From: Calendula officinalis | Taxonomy: Eukaryota > Streptophyta > Magnoliopsida > Asterales > Asteraceae | Direction: 5' to 3' | Length of the DNA: 64,000 bases | NCBI GenBank assembly: GCA_963853835.1 | Contig: OY970820.1 | Coordinates: forward strand, 32,326,873 to 32,390,872 | Position numbers and translations under genes: made by a program | The notes under the pieces: model-generated | Seen by the model: the letters and a program-made list of their open reading frames with translations, nothing else | What the model was told of the DNA's origin: nothing | Databases searched by the model: none | In this document: in pieces, positions 10,680 through 22,787 of the stretch | Layout: each line of letters begins with the position of its first letter | Numbering within the stretch: position 1 is the stretch's first letter

Positions 10680-11093
10680 TAATCCATAAATGGATTTTAG
10701 CAATTTGCATACTTTATTAGGATTCTTTGGATCAGTAAAACCATTCGGTTGTATCATGAATACATCCTCATTCAATTCCCCGTTAAGGAAGGCGGTTTTA
10801 ACATCCATTTGCCATATCTCATAGTTGTAATATGCTGATATGGCCATAAGAATTCTGATAGACTTAAGCATGGCGATTGGCGAGTAGGTTTCAGAATAAT
10901 CCACACCATGTGTTTGCGTGAAACCCTTCGCGACAAGTCGTGCTTTGTAAGTATGCACTTTTCCATCGATGTCAGTTTTCCTCTTAAAAACCCACTTGCA
11001 TCCAACAGCACGTGACTGTGGTGGCAAGTCTGATAACACCCAAACTTGGTCGTCATACATGGATTGCATCTCTGCTTGCATAGCCTCGAGCCA
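10680..11093 (-). pseudogene. Copia RT, N-terminal part (element E), cut by element C
   Basis: The RT domain starts WLEAMQAEMQSMYDDQVW and continues through GCKWVFKRKTD, YKARLVAKGFTQ, IWQMDVKTAFLNGELNEDVF and VCKLLKSIYGL, where element C's LTR begins. The style is that of Angela/BARE/Tork Copia elements (family knowledge). The rest of RT and RNase H should lie left of the window beyond elements A and C. A TGA at 11094-11096 separates it from the integrase in the same frame. Confidence 0.9.
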
Positions 11094-12569
11094 TCATTTA
11101 GACTCTATGCCGTCAGCAGCTTCGCTGTAGGTTAATGGTTCTAGTAGACTTCCATCATCTTCATCGATCATGAATACAAGATACCTATCTGGTTCTTGGT
11201 GTGGTCTACTTGACCTACGCGGATCGCGTGTTTCTTCTTCCTCAACCGGTGGGTCTGGTTGGGAAGCAACAATTCTTTGTTGAACTACTGGTTCGACTGA
11301 AGTCATCGGTGAATCTTCATTCTCTTCAATTTCTTGAAGCTCTATTTCTTTTCTTGGAGTTTCAGTTCCTAGAAACTTCTCCTCCAAGAAGACACCTTTC
11401 CGAGCAACAAAGACTTTGTTGTCTTCTTGATGATAGAAATAGTATCTTAAGGTTTCCCTTGGATATCCAACGAAGATACACTTGTCTGACTTAGGGATTA
11501 GTTTGTCTGTGAAGTTACGTCTAACGTACGCTTCACAACCCCAAATCTTTAGAAAAGATAATTTAGGCTTTCTCCCCGTCCAGTGCTCGAACGGAGTCTT
11601 TTCTACTGACTTTGTCGGAACCCTATTCAGTGTGAATGCTGCAGTCTCGAGTGCATGTACCCAAAAGGACAGTGGTAGTGGGGCGCGACACATCATTGAA
11701 CGTACCATGTCTAACAAGGTGTGATTCCTCCTTTCTGATACACCATTCATCTGAGGTGTATACGGAGGTGTGAGTTGTGAAACAATCCCACATTCCTTCA
11801 AATGATCGTCGAACTCTTGGCTCAAATATTCGCCTCCTCGGTCAGAACGAAGTTACTTTATTTTCTTGCCTTGTTGGTTCTCTACTTCCCTCTGATATTC
11901 TTTGAACTTGTCAAAGCTTTCAGACTTTAGTCTCATAAGAAAGACATAACCATACCTACTGAAGTCGTCAGTAAAGGTAATGAAGTAGCGGTATCCTCCT
12001 CTGGCTTCTGGAGTAAAGGGTCCACACACATCTGTGTGTATTATCCCTAACAACTCGCCTGCCCTTTCATTGAAGTGGTTGAAAGGGTCTTTTCTCATCT
12101 TGCTAGATAAACAAGCTTCGCATATTGCATATGATTCTAAATCAAATGGCTCTAGAATTCCATCATCGTGGAGTTTCTTTATGCGAGTTTCGTTTATATG
12201 ACCTAAACGACAATGCCAAAGATAAGTTTGATTCAAGTTACTTTTGGATCTTTACTTATATGATAGATGTCTCGTTCTATGTTATTTAGATTTAACGTGT
12301 ATAGACCATTATGAGAATTTGCGGTAAAATATAAAATGTCATCTTTTAAACACGAAATTGTTTTTCCATAAAACTCATAATAAAAACCACTGTCTATAAG
12401 TAAATCAAACGAAATAACATTTTTAATAAGTTTAAGAACATAATAACAATCTTTAAGTTCCAAAACTCTTCTTGAAGCCAACTTGAGAAGATATGTTCCT
12501 ACGGCTTCAGCCCCAACCTTGGAACCTTCGCCTACTCGTAGTTCAACATCTCCTCGTCCTAGCCTCATG
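11094..12569 (-). pseudogene. Copia protease tail and integrase (element E)
   Basis: Read on the minus strand from 12569: GRGDVELRVGEGSKV and a C-terminal protease/spacer region, then the zinc finger LWHCRLGHI ... CEACLSSKM. The integrase core has its triad in HTDVCGPF, RSDRGGEY and GVSERRNHT. The integrase C-terminus follows (PFEHWTGRKP, WGCEAYV, FVGYPRET), then an acidic linker. Lesions: a one-base frameshift near 12237-12245, TAA at 11853-11855 and TGA at 11094-11096. Element F interrupts the gene at 12569/12570; its upstream part resumes at 20002. Confidence 0.9.
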
Positions 12570-13294
12570 TAATGGTGATTTTCGGTTAAAACAAGAACCA
12601 AAACGCAGCGGAAAAGATTTAATCACCATGAACGGATCTAGATATTAATCATACAATCAAACTATAAAGAAAATCAAAGAGTTAGGAAGAACATTTCATA
12701 CCCTAGAAGCCTTTGATCTTTGTGGAATGGATGGATGGAGATGATGACCGAAACCAAGTATTCTAAAGGAGAATACCTCTAAAGAATGATCCACACAACA
12801 CTTGTACGAGAACACCAATTTGGGATGCTAGTCCCTTGAGCAAGCTAATGTAAAAAGGGAACCAACAACACTTGTACGTAAGATTCTTTTTTTTTTTTTT
12901 GAGAGAAATGTTGTTCGTCCAACTACTCCCTCTTCATTCACCATATACAAACATATATATTCAAGGAGATATTTGGAAGGTAACGTTAAAAACAAGGGAG
13001 GTGTTTATGGTGCCTTAATCACCCTTTAATTCCTTCCATAAACTATTGATTTATTTGCACTCTAGTCCCTTGCCTTTTGTTTCTTCTATTTAGCTCACTA
13101 TTAAGTTTCAATATTAACAATTAATATTAAACTATAATATACATACAAGCTAGTAGCTTATATGAATATATAATGTAATTACCCTAATTACACTATATAT
13201 CTTATGGTGTTAAGTGTTTAAGTGTGTGACCCTTTAGGCTCACAAACAACTAGCCATATAACTATATGTTATACGCGTGAAGCATATTCCAACA
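12570..13294 (-). repeat. 3' LTR of element F
   Basis: It starts TGTTGGAATATGC and ends CACCATTA on the minus strand. It is nearly identical to 19277-20001; the differences seen are near 12948 (A/G) and near 13120 (A/C). A PPT-like AAGTGGGAGC precedes it at 13295-13304. Confidence 0.92.
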
Positions 13295-14898
13295 GCTCCC
13301 ACTTGCGCACGTGATAACATCAAGTAGTTATACAAGCAAAGGTTAGAGTCTAGCAACCCGCCAATGCCCCTAGAAGTACATGAGGAGTTTCATAAAATCT
13401 TTGTTCAAAGTTTTTCAAGCAGTTATCCTTTTGTTGCTGATACTATGTTGAATTTTAGACAAGGATCAATGTCAATCTAAAACTTCAATGATTCTGTTTC
13501 TCGATCTATATAATGAAATAGATTACCAAAACCAATCAAGATTCATCTTGATTGCCTTTTGGGTGTGGCCACACATACATCTATTCAAAATCATCGAGGG
13601 GCCCAGTAGTATCTAATCCACTTTCGTGGAGGAACAAATTCTTTATTGACTGCACGTGTCTGTCATATGCTTAATGATAAACCCGATAATGGTTGTTATA
13701 GCAGCCTTATTCAGGTCAGCGTTTAACCACATCAAAGTTTGCCCCTCTACATACACAAACCAACTTGCATCTCAAGTCAGAGGATAAGTGACAAAGCCTT
13801 TGTGAGATTCACTTGTGACATAAATCCAGGAAGTGATTTCTCATAGGTTGGGTCAGTCCAATCGTGCATCGTTATGAACGACATGTGAGTTTGATTTCAT
13901 CATCCTTAGTCATACTAAGATAATGTCATCAATGCCCTCAGATTTGTCTTAATAATATTCCCATATTATTAATATGACAATGGACAATTTAGAATATAAA
14001 ACACAGTAAATATTCAAGGATATAAACATGCAAATATAGAACACAGTAGATATTCATATAAAAACGATCATATCAAATATATCAATTTATTCCAATATAA
14101 ACTGCTCACAGTTCCATTATCCAAATACTAAAACAGATTTACATGAAACTACTAGCTTGTCGAAGTCCAATGTTCCATTCATATTCAAGATGTTTGGTAC
14201 AAGACATTGAGTTCGATAAAGTGTCAGCTAGTTAGTTATCTGTTTGAACTTTAAGTGTACGAATTTCACATATCTCGATAAATCATTCGAATGTAGTGAA
14301 CATCCGTAAATAGGATCTAGCGTCATCACGACCTATTTCAAAACCAACATAAGTATAGCAAGTATACTTAGTTTCAGTTCAGTATCTCCACCATGACCAA
14401 GAAACATATCTCCAGTAATTTAAAATACTTCAATGTGTTCTTAACAGCAATCCAGTGACCTCTCATGAATTCTGTTGGTATTTTCTAGTAAGGTCCCCTA
14501 AGGACGTTACATTTGGCCTAGTGCTCCTTACAGCGTACATGATGAATGAAATAACCGATTCATAGGGGATTACATTCATTCGCTTCACCACATCAGGTGT
14601 GGAAGGTCCTTGAGTCTCACTCAAGTTTACATTGTGTGGCATACGAGGACTTCCTCGTTTGGGAGTACCATTCTAAACCGTTTAGAATTTTATCAATGTA
14701 AGCACTTTGACTTAAACCAATTAACCGCTTTGATCTATCATTATAGATCTTTACTCCAAGTATGTATGTCGTATCCCTACAATCCTTCATGTCAAAATAT
14801 TTTCCAAGCCAAGATTTTCATCTTGTAGCATTGGTATATTGTTTCACATGAGTGACATGTCATCAACATGTATGACTTGAGAAACGACAACGCTCCCA
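13295..14898 (-). other. 3' internal region of element F, decayed
   Basis: No open frame of useful length was found. The position is where RNase H and the 3' untranslated part should be. The stretch 14160-14880 resembles decayed RT/RNase H sequence, and 13300-14150 looks like a non-coding 3' region. No separate gene was seen. Confidence 0.5.
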
Positions 14899-15201
14899 CT
14901 AGCTTTCATATATACACATACTCAGTTTGGGTTTTAGGTGAAACAAACGTTTTGATTTCATCATCAACCAAATTTCATAGTCATAGTACACTACTTTGGC
15001 TATAAGAATCCTAATGTCTTTAGTAACAGGCGAGAAGGTTTCATCATTGTCAATCCAGTAGGATTGAGTGTAACCTTTTGCTACTATGAGAGATTTATAG
15101 GTGTGTATATTTTCATCCATGTCAACAGTCTTACTGTTTTGAGAAAGATCAACTAGGTTCAAAACTTGATTGTCTCTCATGGATTTTATTTTCGCATTCA
15201 T
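14899..15201 (-). pseudogene. Decayed Copia RT (element F)
   Basis: A 100-codon remnant matches the start of a Copia RT: MNAKIKSMRDNQVLNLVDL, then YKSLIVAKGYTQ, DETFSP, IRILIAKVVYYDYEIWLM. The core K-W-x-F block and the DVKTAFLNG block are missing or garbled, and the YVDD region is not in frame. It cannot be active. Confidence 0.8.
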
Positions 15202-15259
15202 AGCTTCAAGTCATTTTTCGAATTCAAAATTCGATAATGCAACTTGATAGTTAGGGGGT

Positions 15260-16250
15260 TCATAATGATCCTCGAAACTTGCTCCTCAGCATCGACATAA
15301 ATCTATATCGTTCAGGTGCATGAAGTGTCCTTGCGGATCTATGAATGGGAACAACATCATCCTGTGGTCCAACATCTATATGTCCAGTTTCAGAATGATA
15401 TTTGCTAGTGTTACCAGAAGGTTGTGTATCTTCCCTTTGAATCTTGTCAAAGTCTATAGTGCTCCCACTTGCTTTGTGAAATGAGACTGTTCTCAAGAAA
15501 CTCAGCATACCGAGTAACAACCATTTGTTCTCAGTTGGGAAGTAAAATAGTAATCGAAGATATACTTGATAGATATGGGCTCAAGTTTGTTCGGCATGTC
15601 TCGTTCCACGAGATCCTCACAACCCCAGATCCTCAAGTAAGACAAATTGGGACTTTCCCACGCCATATCTCATATGGTGTCTTTTTAACCTTTTGGTCGG
15701 AACCATATCAAGTATTCGAGCAGCAGACTTCAGTGCATGCCCCTCAAAAGGATAGTGTAAGAGTAGTAGGACTCATCATAGATCGCACCATGTCATACAG
15801 GGTCCGATATCTCTTTCCAGACGCACCATTATCTTGTGGAGTGTATGAAAGAGTGAATTGTGAGACAATCTCACGATGTGATGGATGATCCAGAAACTCT
15901 TGACTCATGTACTTTCATCCGTAATCAGGACTGAAAGCCTTTGTTGTCTTGCTAAGTTGATTTTCTACTTTTACTTTAGAAAGCTTTGAACGTTTCAAAG
16001 ATTTCATGTTTATGTCTAATCAAGTAAACATAACCATAGCGACTGATATCATTAAAGCTTCCATGTTGATGTTTAATCAAGTAAACATAACCACATCGAA
16101 TGATATCATCAGTGAAAGTAGGTGGCACCTTCCCTAGTCTTAGTTCTAAAAGGGCCACATACATCAGTATGTATGAGTCCAAGTAGATTTTTAGCTCTTT
16201 TGCCAACATGGGAGAAAAGCTTTCTTGTTATCTTTCCATAATATACAAGA
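15260..16250 (-). pseudogene. Decayed Copia integrase (element F)
   Basis: Broken minus-strand pieces line up with a Copia integrase. MVRSMM and SFWG match the helix after the catalytic Glu, KKTPYEIWRGKVP matches the C-terminal block, and RYGYVYLI (16030-16110) matches the core strand. RYGYVYLI appears twice about 60 bp apart, a small internal duplication. Stops and frameshifts are frequent, and the linker near 15260-15520 still shows RSARTLHAPERY. Confidence 0.7.
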
Positions 16251-16764
16251 GAGGCATTTTAAATGATTCATAATCATTTGTAAAGAAGCCCGTCGAGTTG
16301 TTTATGTGGAAAAGATGACGATGCTCTAGGTAAGTAGAATCCAAATCAATTTGGATTCTTGAGTGCTACATTTGTATATAGAACTATCGTTTGAATTAGG
16401 ATCATGCATATTAATTTCAAACATACTATTATAAGGAATAGTAATAAAAAATGTTATTTTTCATAAAATAAGATATCATAATCCCTTATTCAACAAACGA
16501 TAAAGCTAAACAATGCATAATTGACAATTATTCAAAAAAATAATTAACGCATTAGGAAGGATAAGATTACAGCTTCCATTCATTTAGCTTTCTACTTCAC
16601 ATTCAATCTTGCACATTTGTGTAAATGTGAGTTCCACAACTAGTGTCATACACTCAAGATTTATCACGAAAAGTATGGAGTTCTATAATGAAGATACCTA
16701 ATGTGCTAACTAGAACACATTTGTCCTTCATCAACTCTGCCACGTAGGCAGGACAATTCCTCCT

Positions 16765-17400
16765 TCAATGGCCAGTTTCATCGCAATGATGGAAAGAAAT
16801 ATCCTTTGCAGGGTGCTCCTTTTTAGCAGGTGGGGGAATCGTAGGTTTGGAAAAGTAAACTAGCTTACCCTTACCTAGACTCTTGCCTTGTGCTTGCGGT
16901 TTACCTTCCCTGATTGCAAGAAAAGTATTGGGTAACCCTTGCTCAACCAGTTTTACCATAGCATGTTCAACGATTGTCTTCCCCATGCTATGTACTTTTA
17001 AAACACTTTTCAAACTGGTCATAGTCCTTGGATAGTGAGGTAAGAATCAAGCTCATTCCAAGAACTTGTGGTAAGGGGTAACCAAGACGTTCCATTGGAT
17101 CAAGATAGCATTGCATATTCAAGATGTAAGTGATAACTGATTGGCCGTCCTCCTGATTGCAAGCATGGAATGCTTTAACTGTTTGAACAGTTCAAGTTCT
17201 GCCTTTTGTTGAAATATCATTTTCAACTCGCTTATCATGTCATATGATGTGAGTTCCTCGAAGTACTTTCGAATCTCGGGGTTCATGCTCACAAGCATAT
17301 GAGTAGCAACTTCTTGGTGTTCGTTAAACGTTTCGGTAAAGGCTTGACGAACATCAGCAGAATCACTAACAGGAGGTGCCTCAGGTAAGGCCTCTTATAG
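16765..17400 (-). pseudogene. Decayed Copia gag (element F)
   Basis: Minus-strand pieces from 17400 downward match an Angela/BARE gag (EHQEVATHMLVSMNPEIRKYF, YDMISELKMIFQQKAEL, then a stop). They end in a damaged zinc knuckle, FHHCDETGH followed by a stop and RRNC. The first cysteine of the knuckle is lost. There are several frameshifts. Confidence 0.8.
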
Positions 17401-19263
17401 GTGTATCAACTTTCTCATCTCTAAGGACAATCCTTAGAATTCGATATCAGAAGATAAAGTTGATATTAGTCAGTTTCAGTTTTCAAGAACTGATTTTTGA
17501 GTGGAGATACTTAGGTTTTGATGTTGTTGTTATCTGTATAACAACCAAAGTTCAAAAAATAGTATTTTCAATAATAATTTCTTTTAATCAATTAACTACC
17601 CAATTAATTTTAATTAAAAGCTAAGATCCCATTGAGCTTCTATCACCGCATCAGTTGATCTGCTAGAGGTGATAGATCCAATAGGTAGGTGACGATCAAC
17701 AATTGCATTACAAGTGCAACTCTTAGAGGTATGGGACTTCATGGCACCTAGTGAACAAGCATCTAGGGTCAAGTGGCATGTTTGTCGCATCTTCGCCTCA
17801 AGTCAAGGTCTCACCGTTAACTTGATTAAGTCATCCAATGTGAAATCATGTCAAAATAGATCTAGGTCTCACCGTAGAGAATAATGACCTCGGATCTAAA
17901 TTCAAACCACGTCTCACGTGAATTCAAAAATAGAAGCAAGTGATTATCAACCGATTGGACGGCGTGACTTAAATTTTAGGTATATTTAAATTTTAATTGA
18001 TAAAATTTTATTAAGATATGAATGAATCATGTACTTCATTCATACCACTTCATAAGTCATTTAATAAACGGTAAAAACATTTAGCGATTATTAATGGTTA
18101 AGTTTCAAATCGTATTTAAACTTTAGTTTAATCTCAAAACAATTTTAGATTAAAGGTTAATCATCAATGATTAACTAGTAATCATCGATGATTAAGAGTT
18201 TGAATGTTTTAATGTTTGTGTCTAAAAAACATTTTTAATTGTTTTACTACTTGTATCTAATAGAAAAGAAAAACAACCACAAACAAAGAATAAAACATGC
18301 AACAAATTTTATGCAAACCTCGACCGATGAAATCCTAGGTTCGGTCACGTGAGTCATCACGACGGACCGAAGGGTCAAACTAGGGGACGGGCCAACATGA
18401 ACCCAAACGGGCCTACATAAACCCAATGGGCTCCCACTTGCTCCAAGACATTCTTGAGCAAGTAGAACCCAAAATTGTGAAAAAGTGTAATCTGCCAGAA
18501 AATTCCAGCAGACTTTGAAGCCCGAAAAGTCACTGAAGGAATCTTCGTTGGTCTTCCCGGCCTTCTGGAAAGTTGTAGCCCACGACTTTGCAAGCATTTT
18601 AGGCTTTTGAATCGCCCAAAACGGAGTCCGTATGCCTCTGGAAAACCTGTTTTCGTACAGCCCTCGCTTTTGTGACGGAAATTTGTTGTTTTCTTCATTA
18701 GTCTTCAATATTTTTTATCAACAATTTACAATAAAAAGATAAAATAAATACAATCTATTCTATTACTTTTACATTACAAATTGCCCCAAAAATGGCACCA
18801 AAAATAAAAGAAAAATAAATGAAACAAATTACAACAATTAAGCCAAAAACACGGCTTTTCCCAAATCAACCAAAACAACCAAACAATCAACACATTCATT
18901 CACAAAGGTCTAGGCTTTCATCGGTTTGCACAAACAAGCAACAATTGACAAGGCTTTGGCTTGGGATATGGTAAAAATACATGTTTTGTCATATCAACAA
19001 AATGGAATTAAAAATTAAATTCCAAGCCAAATAATCAAAAAAACAATAACAAGATTAATTTTTTGATATGATTTTGTAACAAGTGACAATAGGGTTCCAA
19101 AAATACCATATTTTAACCCATATTTTTATAAAAATCCAAAAATTAAATTAAAAAACCCATAGGGTTTTTGTGTTTGGTCCGATCGGAATTTTAAAAAACA
19201 CAAAAAAGATTGGTTTTTGCCACTTTTCACAAAATCTAGCTAATTATATGATTAATATAATGA
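17401..19263 (-). other. Leader of element F
   Basis: About 1.9 kb between PBS and gag. It is AT-rich with a short GC-richer stretch (18300-18700) that gives incidental open frames with no recognisable domain. I read it as the untranslated leader of the element. Confidence 0.5.
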
Positions 19264-19276
19264 CTCGTGATACCAC
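19264..19276 (-). other. Primer binding site of element F
   Basis: On the minus strand directly after the 5' LTR the sequence reads GTGGTATCACGAG. This is close to the initiator-Met tRNA binding site TGGTATCAGAGC of Copia elements. It fixes the element's orientation. Confidence 0.8.
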
Positions 19277-20001
19277 TAATGGTGATTTTCGGTTAAAACA
19301 AGAACCAAAACGCAGCGGAAAAGATTTAATCACCATGAACGGATCTAGATATTAATCATACAATCAAACTATAAAGAAAATCAAAGAGTTAGGAAGAACA
19401 TTTCATACCCTAGAAGCCTTTGATCTTTGTGGAATGGATGGATGGAGATGATGACCGAAACCAAGTATTCTAAAGGAGAATACCTCTAAAGAATGATCCA
19501 CACAACACTTGTACGAGAACACCAATTTGGGATGCTAGTCCCTTGAGCAAGCTAATGTAAAAAGGGAACCAACAACACTTGTACGTAAGATTCTTTTTTT
19601 TTTTTTTGAGAGAAATGTTGTTCGTCCAACTACTCCCTCTTCATTCACCATATACAAACGTATATATTCAAGGAGATATTTGGAAGGTAACGTTAAAAAC
19701 AAGGGAGGTGTTTATGGTGCCTTAATCACCCTTTAATTCCTTCCATAAACTATTGATTTATTTGCACTCTAGTCCCTTGCCTTTTGTTTCTTCTATTTAG
19801 CTCACTATTAAGTTTCAATATTAACACTTAATATTAAACTATAATATACATACAAGCTAGTAGCTTATATGAATATATAATGTAATTACCCTAATTACAC
19901 TATATATCTTATGGTGTTAAGTGTTTAAGTGTGTGACCCTTTAGGCTCACAAACAACTAGCCATATAACTATATGTTATACGCGTGAAGCATATTCCAAC
20001 A
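19277..20001 (-). repeat. 5' LTR of element F
   Basis: 725 bp, nearly identical to 12570-13294 (see there). It is followed on the left by the PBS and on the right by the target duplication TCATG at 20002-20006. Confidence 0.92.
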
Positions 20002-20829
20002 TCATGTTCTTCTTAAATCCCAACAAATGATTGCAAATGTGATGACCACATCCGGTATCCAATACCCAGGATTCACTAGAATTAACGAGACAATCAATCA
20101 TAAAGATACCTGAATCGCTGACAAAGTCAGCGTCCAACAGCCCCACGTCAGACGTGTGCTCGCAAATATCCTTGTTGCCACAAGCTGGGCAACACAAATC
20201 AGAAAAGTCATTCAACCATTCTTGGAACTCATCCTCCTGAATCGCGGGAGACCTGCGACACTCAGATCAAAATTCCCGACTATACGTACTACCTTGTCCT
20301 GATAGTACCGAGTGAGAGATCCAAACAAGAACAAGACTTGTTCATGCTCGTTTGATGTGCCAGTAACTAGGGTGAGACAATCTAGCAACCTTCTTATGTT
20401 AACAAGATGGTCACTCAATGGTTGATCATCTTTCATCTTTGACGAAAAGATTTCTTGTAAAATGAACTGCTTGCTATCTTCAGTACTATCTTTAAACGTC
20501 TCCTCAAGATACTGTACAAACTCATAGCATGGTTTCTTACGTAGATTATCAGTAAGCTCTGATAATGATGTCAGAATAAGAATCGACATAACTTGTGATT
20601 TATCTGCCAGATACTGATAATAAGCATCAAGCTCATCATCCTGGGCATCTTGCCCTGGTTGTCCCTTGGGCACCTCGTCTATCATGTACAGTAGATTATG
20701 TGCTTTTAGGTAACTCCTAAAGTGCACTTTCCAAACTTTGTAGTTTGGACCAGTAAGCTTCCATTTTCCAGTGATGAACTTTCGCGATTCGTTTGGTGAG
20801 TAAAACGGAATTTTTGACGGTACAGACGT
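20002..20829 (-). pseudogene. Copia gag and start of protease (element E)
   Basis: The gag frame runs from about 20829 to 20212. It starts TSVPSKIPFYSPNE, then GKWKLTGPNYKVWK (the tryptophan-rich start of Copia gags), a YLEETF...FILQEIFSSKMKDDQPLSDH core and RRLLDCLTL. A frameshift near 20230-20290 moves into the protease frame (NDFSDLCCPACGNKDICEH), which leads to the active site WVLDTGCGHHICNH and is then cut by element F at 20002. No ATG precedes the gag frame. A TTTTTCTTATAG acceptor-like tract sits at its start (20830), so a spliced leader is possible but unproven. No normal CCHC knuckle was seen. Confidence 0.85.
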
Positions 20830-22243
20830 CTATAAGAAAAACAACAAACGGTTAGTAAGATTAGATAAATAAATAACTTCTAACATTATTACCATTTAAG
20901 AATAATAGTTAGACTAGGAGCCATATTTCACGCCCTCTAATGCAAGGTTTGGGCACTTCCCATTAGAGCCACGCTATTTTTGGTAGGTATAGCCATACCG
21001 ATCGCCTCAAGACTAGAAACGATTCCTAGATCCTCGGGATATCAAGTTGAACAGCAAACTTGTACATGTTTTTATCCCTCTAGTGCATTTTGGGCCGGGA
21101 CTCCCGATTATCACCAAAATAGATCGTACCACCTAAGACAGTGCGATGCCTTGCGCCGGGACTCCCGATTATCACAAGACCCTACGCACCCTAACACTCG
21201 AAATGATTTGAATCCACATCTAAGGTTCTTTCTACTTACAATGTGAATATCGTTGAACAAGTGAGGTGTTCCATTAGGGGTGTTGCACTCTGATCTAAGA
21301 TTTTCTAAAAAGGATTCTCCTTTGTTCGAAAAATGTTAGCTAGTTTTTAATTACTTGGTTTTATAAACTAACTGTTTATAAATTCCACTTTTAATTTTAT
21401 CTTTATAAAACTTGGTTTATAAACAAACTGTTTATTTTACCATTATTAATTTAAAACTTGGTTTTCTAAACAAACTATTTATAATCGCCATCTTATTAAT
21501 TTATGCATTGGTTTTCTAAACAAACTGTTTATAGTCACCATCTTATAATTAAATCTTGGTTTTCTAAACAAACTATTTATAGTCATTGTCTTTTTATTTC
21601 AACTATAATAAATAAACGAAATAAAATAAATAATACTTGCAATTACGAAAAATTGCTATGCCATAACCCCAAAGACTTGCTTTTGTGTTTTGTATATTTA
21701 AAAAATAAAACTTTATAAAATTTCCGAAAATTATAAAAAAATTTCGAAAAATACAAAATAAACACAATGTCACTTCTTTTGGGTTATGTCATACTAATAA
21801 ATAAATAAACTGATAATTATTAAATTACCAAACTGATAATTTTTAAATTACCCAAAAACTGATTTCTTATTAATTCCTCCTTAATTTTGAAATTATTTAG
21901 GTTTTAAATAATCTATTATTATTTATTATTAATAAATAAAAAAACTAGTCAAGATTTTGTAAATCTATTCTTTTGATTTGTTCTTGATAGTTAGTCAAAA
22001 ATCAAATAATTTACATAGATTTGACTTACCAACTAGAAGAATATACATAGATATTGTAGATTCTTTATTCCCGATTTAGGCTACATAGAATCTTGTACCC
22101 TAAATACGATAACTTTGTCACCAAGAAACCATCATCCAACCGAAACTCGGTGGACTTGGTTTCGGTCGACCACTCGGTCGTCGAACCAAGCCTCAACCGA
22201 ATTTCGATTGGTTTGGTTTCGACTCTCGCTTTTTATTTTAATA

Positions 22244-22247
<4 letters not shown>

Positions 22248-22321
<74 letters not shown>

Positions 22322-22322
22322 T
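22248..22322. repeat. (AAT)n microsatellite
   Basis: An uninterrupted run of about 25 AAT units in the leader of element E. Confidence 0.95.
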
Positions 22323-22538
22323 ACCCTTTTCCCTTTTTGTCTAAAAACCGTATTCAATCCATTTGTTCATAAACTTGAACAACTTTTCTTGGATCAAACT
22401 TTCTAGGGTTTTCTTACTAAACAAAAAGAAACCTAATTTCTTTTATCTTGAAACCTATTCAATCCAATTGTTCATAAACTTGAACAATGTTCTTGGATCA
22501 AACTTACTAGGTTTCTTTCTAAGATAAAAAAAAACTTA

Positions 22539-22540
<2 letters not shown>

Positions 22541-22605
<65 letters not shown>
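22541..22605. repeat. (TA)n microsatellite
   Basis: About 32 uninterrupted TA units in the leader of element E. Confidence 0.95.
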
Positions 22606-22609
<4 letters not shown>

Positions 22610-22770
22610 ACGAAAAATCAAAAAAACAAAGGAGGGGAAAAAGAAACCTAATTTCTTTTTATCTAGACACCAATGTTCATTCAAAACTTGAAGAACATAC
22701 ACTTGGTCGAAATTTCTAAGGTTCTTTTCTAGATGAAAAGAAACTCAAACGAATCTCATTGAGATTAGTA

Positions 22771-22787
22771 GGGAGCTCCGATACCAC
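22771..22787 (-). other. Primer binding site of element E
   Basis: Minus-strand GTGGTATCGGAGCTCCC sits directly after the LTR end. It matches the initiator-Met tRNA site (TGGTATCAGAGC) with one change and orients the element. Confidence 0.85.

Larger units (their letters stand above)
12570..20001 (-). mobile_element. Complete Angela/BARE-type Copia element F inserted in element E
   Basis: The two LTRs are 12570-13294 and 19277-20001, 725 bp each. The element is flanked by the 5-bp target duplication TCATG (12565-12569 and 20002-20006). Read on the minus strand, the order is 5' LTR (20001-19277), PBS, long leader, decayed gag, decayed integrase and RT, PPT and 3' LTR. It splits the protease of element E. 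By eye the LTRs differ at only two sites, so the insertion is recent, yet the coding parts are badly decayed. Confidence 0.93.
20830..22770 (-). other. Leader of element E with a tandem array and two microsatellites
   Basis: About 1.9 kb without coding content between PBS and gag. It contains five imperfect ~50-bp tandem units at 21351-21605, each built on CTTGGTTTTCTAAACAAACT. It also contains an (AAT)n tract (22248-22322) and a (TA)n tract (22541-22605). The long frames across the microsatellites encode only poly-Asn or poly-Ile and are not genes. Confidence 0.7.

Noticed and set aside
18247..18708. 153-codon frame in the leader of element F
   Set aside because: No family features, overlapped by another frame of similar length, and located in the untranslated leader.
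21351..21605. Possible CRISPR-like array
   Set aside because: The units are imperfect and directly adjacent without unique spacers, in plant retroelement DNA.
22093..22372. Open frames encoding long poly-Asn or poly-Ile
   Set aside because: They are the (AAT)n microsatellite read in frame, inside a retroelement leader.
22472..22702. Minus-strand frame with an Ile-Tyr repeat resembling a membrane segment
   Set aside because: It is the (TA)n microsatellite.
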